Below are positions 35,892 through 44,812 of a stretch of DNA of 64,000 nucleotides, in pieces. The DNA is taken from NCBI RefSeq assembly GCF_041956535.1, contig NW_027192204.1:615905-679904 (forward strand), given 5' to 3'. The position numbers were made by a program, and so were the translations under genes. The notes beneath the pieces were generated by a model. It did no database searches. It worked only from the letters and a program-made list of their open reading frames with translations, and was not told the origin of the DNA. The first letter of the stretch is position 1. Each line of letters opens with the position of its first letter. This DNA comes from Calcarisporiella thermophila CBS 279.70. Taxonomy: Eukaryota > Calcarisporiellomycota.

Positions 35892-38488
35892 CGTGAAAAA
35901 AAGAGATTTTTTGATATAAGAAAATTGATTTAATTGATTAGAATGAGTGAGGAAAATTGCAACGCAGGTCGAATCTCCTTTTATACACTTCTGAGTTAGT
36001 AGAATGGTGTTTGGCGTCGAAATGACATTGTAAAGGAGCAATGTAAACTGAAACTTTATGTTCGACTTCAAAGTGAGAAATTGTAGAAAGAATGAATTAA
36101 GCAAAGAGTTAGCTCAAGGTTATGCGGCGAGGTGGGAAATTATATACTTATAGACTAGACCTGATGTTTTGGAATTTTGTACCTAAGCAAAAAATTATAA
36201 GATTTTTCTATTACTGCATGCACATTACTAGCGCTCTCCATTTGTTTATTTAAGGCTAATAATTGAAACTATTAGCTGATATGGCTAAATCATATCATTA
36301 TCATTATATGTATTAAGCTTGAAATTCGGATGTTTTGCGTGAAGTCGTCTGCAACATGATTTTATCGAATTTCTATCTTTATTTCAAATGCTATACTATT
36401 CTTGGGTAGTAGAATTCAATCATTGTAAAATAGTTGAAATACAGTTTTCAGTTAAAACTTGGAATATTTCTTTTTTCATAACTCTATCTAAATGGGCTTA
36501 TACATATATAGAGCATATCTTTAAGTTACCATTCTAGTCATAAATAGAGGTTTGTACATTTTATAAAAAAATCAGTTGAAATTTCGTATAAACAGCCTGT
36601 AGTAATCAAAAAGCTTGAGAGAGGGGTAAGCTCAAAAGAGAGAGCACAGACATAATAACAATTCCCTATATATTTTGAAATATGTGGTACGTTCACCACT
36701 TAAAATATATCTCTAATATGAACATATATTCATAGTCTATATTTGTGTAAAATATAGTCAACAAAAATGGAAAAAGTTTGCACTATTTTAGAAGGTTGGG
36801 GTTATGCCAACCACTCTGAACTTTCTACATGATAATATGCATTTCGCACCGTGTACTAATTTGTCTTAGTCTGTTTTTCTGGGTTGCTCTTGAGAATATC
36901 TATTGTAAAACGTAATGGATGCTTGTAAAAATTTATTTGTATTCGATATTCCAATCTTGCTTTATTCGCTAATTCAATAATGTATATACACGTGAAATTT
37001 CATATTGTTGCTCTGCTGGAATGATTCTCTGTTTTCTCAGAAGCCTTTTCCATAATAAAAATTGTGTTAATTGTCTGACATCAATAGATACATTGGATTC
37101 AATCTTTACTTGAAAACAAAACACTATTCTAGTGTTCCCAGGCTTTGTGCATATCTTGTAGAGTTTATTCATGGCGTTGGTGTTGCAATTTTCTGAAGTT
37201 CGTTCGTATTGTCAGAGAAGATAAAGTCGACTAATTTACATCAGGTAGACATATCAAAGGAAATATTGCCCTCCGCATAAGTTCGACTCCCTTCATAAAA
37301 TACAGTATTTTGCATTGAAGCGACTTAATTATTTACTAACCAGAGTTCATTAGTCGAAATCAAATCGACTTCATAGTTCTATTCAAAATGGTGAATAGCA
37401 AATACTGCTAGCCATATCAAGAGCTGTTTTGACTAAAAAAAAAATAGTAAACTAATGCTCTGGTGGATGGATTAGTCACCAAGACACATTATAATGCATT
37501 TACATATATTGCTCTCGGCACATCCAAGCTTTAAGACTAAACATCTCAATGAGGGAATTATTTATTGAATGAAATTGGGGAAAATCACTAGTCTGTTTGA
37601 GCCAAGAGCTTGTTTTAAAAGCTAGTTTATTAGATAGACTAGAACATGAAAAGATTAGTTTTTCATGCAACCATCACTGCGTTTTGAATAATCGTAACTA
37701 TACATAATCGCTTTTCTTTACGCCCAATAATAATATCAAATCAATAAATACAACAAATATAATATGATTTACAAGCTCAATATCAGTATGCCAGTTCTTG
37801 CAAACGTATATATTCCTGAAGTTCCGCTGTTATTAATTGGACCTCTAATTACTGCCGTACTGGAGCAATTTATTTGATGAAGATACTGTAGGCCTTTATT
37901 TTCATTGATTATCGCCTTGCATCTGAGGTAAAATGATATGAGTAATAGACACACTCCGAAGGTGCTTGGAAATGATTCTATTAAGAAGCATCAAGAGGGA
38001 TCATCCTGGCACTAAACTATATTACAATTTCTGACCTTTTAGTGAGTGGGCTGCTTGAATCATTTGAATTTCCATGCCCACTTTATTATGAATATTTTAT
38101 GATGAAAGATGGAGTATTTCGATGAGAGCTACTTGGCTCAAGATTGTATGGGATAATGTGATCGAACAGATTTTTGGCTAGGAGTAAATCTCCCACATAT
38201 ATTCTTTACCGGCGCAAGGATACTTTGTTCCTTCAGCGTTGTCGGTAGAAATAATAAATTTAAAAGTAGTAATAGACGTAACTAAGCATATAGTCGCATG
38301 GGAGAGGACCACAATTTTGACTTACTAATTGAAACCCGATGATCTATATTTATCTATCCTACAGTCCAATGTATTAGAAAAATACCTATAGATTTCACAA
38401 ATCTCTGGGATTGGATAATAGTACTTAGAGTAAGTATTCAGAAAATTAGTAATGAGACTAATGGTAATTCCAATTGAAAAACAAAATA
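35892..38488. other. 2.6-kb AT-rich gene-poor region
   Basis: Short frames on both strands (for example 37769-37954 minus, 36969-37172 minus) have no domain or splice support. No repeats of note seen. Confidence 0.55.
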
Positions 38489-38572
38489 TCCGGCCACCCG
38501 GATTCGAACCAGGGACCTAAAGATTGCTATTATCACTACAGTCTTCCGCTCTACCAGCTGAGCTATAGCCGG
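38489..38572 (-). tRNA. tRNA-Tyr (GTA) with an 11-nt intron
   Basis: Read on the minus strand the sequence folds into a full cloverleaf: acceptor CCGGCTA/TGGCCGG with discriminator A, A-box TAGCTCAGCTGG, B-box GGTTCGAATCC. The anticodon arm GACTGTAG is interrupted after position 37 by an 11-nt intron (38525-38535), as is usual for eukaryotic tRNA-Tyr. Mature length 73 nt before CCA. Confidence 0.95.
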
Positions 38573-38640
38573 ATTACATAATTTGTTACTAGAAAATCAG
38601 TTTTTGGTACGAGCAAGTCACTTTGACAGTCACACGGTAT

Positions 38641-38985
38641 TCGAGAGCCTAACGCGCCGTCTCTGGATGGCACAGTGGTTAAGAGCCCCGGGACTTAACC
38701 AATGTGTGCTGGGTTCGATTCCCGGCGACGGCACCTGTACTTGAGATGGATCCGGGACATACTCTAGGAATCGAGCTAAAATCTACTTAGTTCTTAATAA
38801 TTTGATATTGATCGTTCTCAGAAAACAAGAAATATGTTTAATATAGTGACTTGTCAGAAGAAATACATGTAAGCAATGGTTGAGCGTTAGAAATAGCGTG
38901 CAAATCCTTTCATTTAACTTGTATAAGAGACTTTTCAATAAAAGATCCTTCAATCTCAAAAAAAAAAAAATCGAGAGCGTAACGC
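38641..38985 (+). mobile_element. SINE A: tRNA-derived element with 15-bp target duplication
   Basis: Body 38656-38970. The 5' head carries Pol III A-box TGGCACAGTGG (38668-38678) and B-box GGTTCGATTCC (38712-38722), and its ends pair (GCCGTC with GACGGC). The 3' end has the hairpin CTTTTCAATAAAAG (38931-38944) and an A13 tail. It is flanked by TCGAGAGCCTAACGC (38641-38655) and TCGAGAGCGTAACGC (38971-38985), differing at one base. Confidence 0.85.
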
Positions 38986-39262
38986 AGTAACCCCTACCTT
39001 ATCCCCCTCCTATCCTCTGCTTCCATTTGTTTACTACCCACCCCATTTCTCATGTTATCCTTGGATATCCACAGTTAGTTGAGTTTCACCACTCCCTTAC
39101 CTATTTGAGCTGAAATTCGATATGACCAACATATAATTTCGATCTACGATATCACCCAAAGCTTTAGCTTTGACTTCCCTTTCACATTATTGCTTATAAT
39201 AATGTAACAATTGTATTTTAGAGTCTTTCTATACAATAAAGACTCGGCATTGATAAAAAAAA
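38986..39262 (+). mobile_element. LINE copy 0, 3'-UTR fragment
   Basis: A 5'-truncated fragment ending in a hairpin with 8-bp stem GAGTCTTT/AAAGACTC (39221-39245) and an A8 tail (39255-39262). Flanks CGGTATTCGAGAGCC (38635-38649) and CGGTATTCGAGAGCG (39263-39277) are its apparent target duplication, split from the body by the later insertion of SINE A at the 5' junction. Confidence 0.65.
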
Positions 39263-39266
39263 CGGT

Positions 39267-40232
39267 ATTCGAGAGCGTTCTCGGAACACTTGCAAAAGAT
39301 GTTCCCTAGGGATACCTGAAACCATTGCCCATGCCTTTCTAGACTGCCCAGCTATCGCACAACTCTGGCAAAGAGTTGATGAGACAAACTGCCGAATAAT
39401 TGGAATACCGCCACACGAATCCACGAGAGAAGACAGACTGTTTGGACAAGACAAACAAATAAGTCAACGCTTCAACGAAGTGGTTGCTCTGAGCCACGAC
39501 ATAGCCCTGTGGATAATATACCGCTCGAGACTTGAATTAGTGCTGGACGATGTCCAACCCAATCCGGTAGCCATAACCAAACAATTTGACCACGAACTAC
39601 AGCGAGGAATAAAGTCCAAGTGGTGGATGGCAATGAAACAGGAAGGGAAAAGAGACTTCATCGATAAATGGTCAAGGGGAAACTGGGTGAACACCATAGA
39701 TGATTCTGTGATTTTCATCCAGAACACCTCCGAAGATCAAATCCCAGCCCCAACTCCGGCCTGAGAACTGCACCCAACCCTTCACTGCTGTATATTAATA
39801 CCATCTCCTCTATCGTTCTTTTCCCTACTTTTTCTTTTTTTTTTTCCTTTTTTCTCCTTTCCTCTTCCTTCTTTTACTTTTTCAATCCTTCACTTATTTT
39901 CGTTATTTCATGCACACAATCAGCCTATCTTAATACCATTGCACACAACTTTTTATCCCTCCCTCTTACAGTTATTCCTATCCCCTTCTTTATTAAGCTA
40001 ATTGCTGTTTCCATACTTTCCTAGCTCTTTCCTCATCACCTTTTCTCTCTTCCTCTTACACTTAAATCCTTTTCTTCCTTTCTTTCTTTTTCCTTCTATC
40101 CTCCAAATTCTGCAAGGTAGGCCAGGAGCATTACCTGGGTGATTTTGACGTAGAGGCTACCCAACCTTTCTAACAGGATAGGACACTTTCAATAAAGGTC
40201 CTTTGTTAAAAAATAATCCAGAGCGTTCTCGG
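39267..40232 (+). mobile_element. LINE copy 1, 5'-truncated, with ORF2 C-terminus
   Basis: Body about 39285-40213. A frame open from the 5' break to a TGA at 39764 (159 codons) encodes the C-terminal end of a non-LTR retrotransposon reverse transcriptase: zinc-ribbon TCKRC-x12-HAFLDC, then W/Y-rich helices. A 450-nt pyrimidine-rich 3' UTR ends in hairpin GGAC-A-CTTT-CAAT-AAAG-GTCC (40181-40201) and an A-rich tail. The 13-mer AGAGCGTTCTCGG borders both ends (39272-39284 and 40220-40232). Confidence 0.8.
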
Positions 40233-40945
40233 ATGAAGGTCTGGACCTTCATCCAAAAACGGCCAACCCTCCCAAAACACCGCACACTACGCTGACGAAT
40301 CCTCGTAGAGCGTGTAATTACAAATTCGACATTCCCTGGTGATGACCCGAAATGTACTCGCTGTAATGCTCCGAGGGACACCATCCATCATACCTTCTTC
40401 GAATGTCCCGAACTCACATCAGTGTGGCTTTGGGCGAAGAGGTGTATCAACACCATCTCAGGCCCCCTAAACACTCAGGTGCTGAACTCCAGGAATCTCG
40501 TACTTGACGACCTACCAGAAGCCCCGAGGACAGTAAGACACACGGCTCAAATCATCTTCGATTCGGTATTATGGCAAATCCATCGGGACCGAATCGCCTA
40601 CCACTTCGAATGCACTCGAGCACCACCCGAGACAATCATCGTCCGTGCCGAAATGGACATCGAGGAGGTTATCGGAGGTGAACTAATAAAGGCACGAAAA
40701 AGACGAGAGATGGAGTTATTTCGAAGAAGGTGGTGCAGTCAGGGAGCGGTAACAGAAAGTTCGGATAGAGCAAAACTAAAACTGGAGTGCCGAAGCAACC
40801 CTTCCTCTCTCCCTATCCGCTCTTTACCTCCTCCCCTCCACTTTACTTCATATCTTTCACCAAATACCCGATCACTATATACATCTAAGCTACTCTTTAT
40901 TCCCTTACTTCACGTTTATCACCTTCTCACTATTGATCAAAAAAA
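40233..40945 (+). mobile_element. LINE copy 2, 5'-truncated and degenerate
   Basis: Encodes CTRCNAPRDTIHHTFFEC (40353 onward), the same reverse-transcriptase zinc ribbon as copy 1 but clearly different in sequence, followed by about 130 further codons. An in-frame TGA at 40293-40295 and later stops make it a pseudo-copy. It ends in an A7 tail at about 40939-40945. I could not find its target duplication. Confidence 0.7.
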
Positions 40946-40953
40946 GCAGGAGT

Positions 40954-41400
40954 TTCTAGGTTATTGCGGGGGGTGGAGTAGCTTAGTGGTAAGCGCTCCT
41001 CGGTGCCATCGAAATGGCAGGGGTTCGAATCCCGTAACCCCCACAAGCACAAAAAATGTGTCTGGACTCTCCACTAATTCTGTGTCCTGCTTGTCGTGTC
41101 TATGCTCTCCATTACTCTTATTTCTGTCTTTTCCAGCCCGATTCTCTACAATCACTCTTCGTCCTGTTTTGTCTGATCTTCTCCTTATTACTGTCTCTCA
41201 TTACTGTCCCTTGCTCGCCGTAACTGTCGTGTCTGGTTATTCTACTATTGCTGTTTCTTAATTGTTCTGTAACTTCTGCCAGCAATTGGCTATAATCTAC
41301 ACAAAGGCCGTACAACCTTTGATTCCTCTTCAACGATTAACTCCATGAGGATACTTTTCAATAAAGATCCGTAGCTTCAAAAAAATTCTGGGCTATTACG
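40954..41400 (+). mobile_element. SINE B: tRNA-derived element with 15-bp target duplication
   Basis: Body 40969-41385. Head ends pair (GGGGGT with ACCCCC at 41037-41042); A-box TAGCTTAGTGG (40979-40989); B-box GGTTCGAATCC (41022-41032). The position of the anticodon arm is a 6-bp hairpin TGCCAT-CGAA-ATGGCA, not a 7-nt loop, so this is not a tRNA. The 3' hairpin GGAT-AC-TTTTCAATAAAG-ATCC (41349-41370) precedes an A7 tail. Flanks TTCTAGGTTATTGCG and TTCTGGGCTATTACG match 12 of 15, all differences transitions. Confidence 0.8.
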
Positions 41401-42246
41401 AAAATAGCTGGTGTCAGTATCAAGCTTTATTCTATCAAGTTCGGCTGACTATACCAGATATCACCAGATCCAGTAGCAGTAACCAGAGAATGGGCGCATT
41501 TCACCTCAGATGGGGGAGCGTGGAGAAGAGCCTGGAAGAATTGGCCAAGACGCCCAAGCGAGCCAAGGGAAAAGACCTTTCGATGACGTATACTTCAACA
41601 TAAGTTAATTACAGCAAGAATTGCTTAACATTTCGACCTTTCTAGCCCCAACTGCAAGAGATGCCGACGAGAAATGGTAGAGACCATAGAACACGCCTAC
41701 TTTGAATGTGCGAGAATTTGAGACCTTTGGAGTGGGTTTGACAGGCTCCATCAAAAGATCCTCGATAAGCCCTGGATAAGCATGCAAAAGTATGAGAAAC
41801 TCTTAGGATTCCACGAGGAGACACAAGGCAAAAATCGACAAGTCTCCGTGTTGTTACACGACATCATGGTCTGGAGTTCACATAAGACAAGGGTCGCAAT
41901 TGTCATGGACAACCAAGAACATGAGGGCATCGCATTCAAGAGTATCTTTTTATCAGACCTACTCATAGCAATTAAAGGACGATGGATACAAATACAGAGG
42001 AATAAAGCTGAAGAAAATTTCAAACAGAAATGAGGAAAGAGCTCGCTAATCCGGATCAATGATAACAAAGAAGTAGTTTTCGATCTCGAGGAAGCAAAGA
42101 ATACATAGTTTGATCCTCTTAAGCACGGAGCCCTTTAAGCTTCATCCCTTGTTTTCTTGTACCTAATAATCTTCATCCCTAACATATAATATAGTTTAAA
42201 TTAACCACAGGACGCAAATTCTCGCGTCCTTAGAGGAAAAAAAAAA
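41401..42246 (+). mobile_element. LINE copy 3, 5'-truncated and degenerate
   Basis: Encodes the zinc ribbon CKRCRREMVETIEHAYFEC near 41653-41709, then a TGA (41719-41721), then a further open stretch to about 42033. Its 3' end is a different hairpin, GGACGC/GCGTCC (42210-42229), followed by an A10 tail. The 8-mer ATTCTGGG follows the tail and also occurs near the 5' side, a weak target duplication. Confidence 0.7.
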
Positions 42247-42260
42247 TATTCTGGGTTGCC

Positions 42261-42340
42261 GTCGCCCTAAGATTAGCATAGTGGTTTGGGATCCCGTAGC
42301 CGAATCACTAGGTTGCGGGTTCGATTCCCATAGGCGACAC
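42261..42340 (+). mobile_element. SINE C: tRNA-like Pol III head
   Basis: GTCGCC (42261-42266) pairs with GGCGAC (42333-42338); A-box TAGCATAGTGG (42274-42284) and B-box GGTTCGATTCC (42318-42328). The spacing between the outer stem and the A-box is too large and the middle contains a GGGATCCC palindrome, so it does not fold as a tRNA. The 5' end resembles SINE A (GCCGTC is shared). No hairpin or A tail of its own could be identified, so the 3' limit of the element is unknown. Confidence 0.6.
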
Positions 42341-42481
42341 CCCGTCCATGAGAGTTTGCCGAGTTTTTCACAGGACTGGATCGCTATCAATAGTATAGCA
42401 ACAAGCAAGTAATATCAAGCGGCTACAAAATTAGGTAGCAAAAATCTTTAGGAGAAAAGTCCAACTGCAAAAATGGGGGGT

Positions 42482-42550
42482 CAGGGGCAGTACCTTGGTG
42501 ATTTTGACGTTGAAGTCTACCCTTTCATTCCCTTCAGATAAAATTATCAA
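42482..42550 (+). mobile_element. LINE 3'-UTR remnant
   Basis: About 40 nt (42482-42522) match the 3' UTR of LINE copy 1 at 40123-40162, including the shared core GGTGATTTTGACGT and CTACCC. No A tail follows, so this is an old fragment. Confidence 0.55.
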
Positions 42551-43214
42551 GTGGACGTAGAATAATTCGTTAGGTATGAAAAAAAACTTATATTGTCTTC
42601 TGCTTTAAAGCCCCTTAAAATTTCGCTGATTTAGTACTTTCGCATACTTCAATCGCCTATCGGGTTTTGAGCAATTGTTTCTCCGGTTTCCAAACATTTT
42701 CACGCAAAATGTTGGCGTCATTTGTTAAGATGGATACACTTAATAATCAGGTGCATTCGTACAATCAGATTCATTGATATTCAGTGTTGTACTTTATGGG
42801 GGGGTTCATTGTATAGATAAAATAACAATGGGAAGAGGATATCTTGTTTTTACGCCATCGCTTAGTGGTTTTATCTGGATCTGGTAGAGCGAGCACTAGT
42901 GCTGACGTTAGAGTGATTTTGAAGTTTTCAGAATCAGTTTACTCGTGTATTGTCCATTCTCCTTCAGCGGATATGTAATCTGCACATTTTGCTGTAGGGA
43001 ATATCTCTCTATAATCTCCATAATCACTTGGAATATTAAAGTGGGCTTAAAAAATAGTGAGATATAGACATTTATCGAATACATATTGAGAATACAAAAT
43101 TGATTGTCCATGGATAGACATCAATATTGAAAGGATATATAATAGGATAAAAGAGTTAGTCAGGTAATATAGAGTTATCTTTAACTAGCTATGAATTCAT
43201 TAAATAAAAAATTG
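42551..43214. other. intergenic region
   Basis: AT-rich with a G7 run near 42799-42806; no gene seen. Confidence 0.55.
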
Positions 43215-44095
43215 TTACACCAGTAATGGCGCTCCGATGTCTTGTCTTCGTACCCATTCTCTTCTCAGTTTTGGCCATCCAACTATTAACAACGCAATTA
43301 TAGCACATCCCAATAGGGACCAGCTTATGATAATATCGTGTTCTTTTAACCATGCCATCACAAGTGAACCAATTAAGACACTCCATGCTATATAATCATT
43401 GAAAAATTTAACACTTCCCCAACTCATCACAGCTATTGTAATAGCACCGGCGACGTTAAAGATTTGCCATGCTTGGGGTAGGGTATATTCAAACACACTA
43501 ACAGCTAGGACTACAGATTCAATGACGCTCCAGGTATAAAAGAGAGAGAAAGCTGCTCGGACAAAAAGCTTATCGGAGTAAGATTCTAGATTTAATAAAT
43601 GCACTCGCTTATAAGCTTGGAAAATAGTTATGCAAAGTCCAGTAACAACGAGCAATGTAAAATGTGATGACCAAGCAACATGCTAAATAGATTGAGTGGT
43701 TAAGATGTAGAAAAGATTATACCATCCTGATTATTGACATACCATAAATTTGAGGAAAATTGCAAGAATAAGAGAAGCGATGACGTACCACCATGCCACT
43801 GCCTCAAGTGCAGTCAGTGCGGTTGGAAACCACTGGTATATAACGAAGCCTCCCAATAGTACAGATGTAGCCCACCTATATAAGTTTTCTATTTTAGCTA
43901 TGCCTCGCTCTTCAACTACAATGGTAGGTTAAAACGCTTGATATTAATGACTGACCAAAGGAATTGCATAAAAATGGGAACAGGCCTAAGTGAAGAGTCA
44001 TATCCAAAGCTAGGAAGGTGAAGCCTAGATATTTCTAGGACGGAAATGTAAGAGAGAACATTACAAATTCGAATTGTGAGTTCTTTTTGACTCAT
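43215..44095 (-). CDS. unrecognised polytopic membrane protein
   Basis: Four exons on the minus strand: 44095-44065, 44024-43956 (alternative acceptor giving a start at 44009), 43915-43743 and 43682-43215; about 246 aa. At least six, probably seven, hydrophobic helices are visible, with a conserved-looking first segment (FLALDMTLHLGLFPFLCNSF) and a loop rich in basic residues (YKRVHLLNLES). It ends VRRQDIGAPLLV. Two introns are only 40 nt, the shortest in the window. I do not recognise the family; a seven-helix lipid or receptor-type protein is possible. The first two exons are less certain than the last two. Confidence 0.6.
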
Positions 44096-44812
44096 TATTG
44101 AATATAAAGAATGGGGTTCACGTTATTCTTTCGTGAGAAAATCTTCAAATCTAAATTGATAGCGCGCAGTCTGAATAGTAACGTACTGTTGAATATTCCA
44201 TTTAATCAGAATAATTTATTACTATTATTATCGTGGCAATAAGGTATAATATTTTGAATCGGCACGTTTAGGCGTTAATGGTGACAACATGGTATTATTC
44301 ACTTTAAAGAGTTAATATAATGGGGGTAAAACTTGAATATATGTTCATGGGTGGAGACACACAAGACATGGAGAAGCCAGTCACGCGGTATACGTGACAA
44401 TTTTTATTCCCCAGAGTGAAAGTCAGAACATCTCTAAAGTGAGAGAGCTAAAGTTAACGGCTTCAGTCAAATTTTTAACAACTAACATTTTTTCTTCAAT
44501 AATGGTTTATAATAACCATTATTGACATATGAGAACTTGCTCTCTACTCTCTTTCCTTTTGAGATTTGATGATATAAATAATTTGTTTTGTTTCCTGGTG
44601 ATTTCTTGTTGCTCCTACGTTTCCATTCTATCTCCTCACTCTTTTTTGTTTTTCGCATTCATTTATTATAAATTATTTCCAAAAAAAAAAGAAACAACAA
44701 TTTCTTCCATTTTCTGTCAGTTATACTGCGATCACATCAAGATCTTTTTAATTAAGTCTGACCAACCTCTAATAATCTCCTTTATATTGGTGGCGTTGAC
44801 TGACGCTCTAAC
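44096..44812. other. divergent intergenic region
   Basis: Between the membrane protein (-) and BCAS3-like gene (+). Contains a 10-bp perfect inverted repeat (separate entry). No gene seen. Confidence 0.55.
44498..44523. repeat. 10-bp perfect inverted repeat
   Basis: AATAATGGTT and AACCATTATT separated by a 6-nt loop. It may form a hairpin in the shared upstream region of two divergent genes. Confidence 0.5.

Noticed and set aside
38656-42340. SINE heads as functional tRNA genes
   Set aside because: Spacing between acceptor-like stem and A-box and the shape of the anticodon region do not fit a tRNA; target duplications and A tails show two of them are retroelements.
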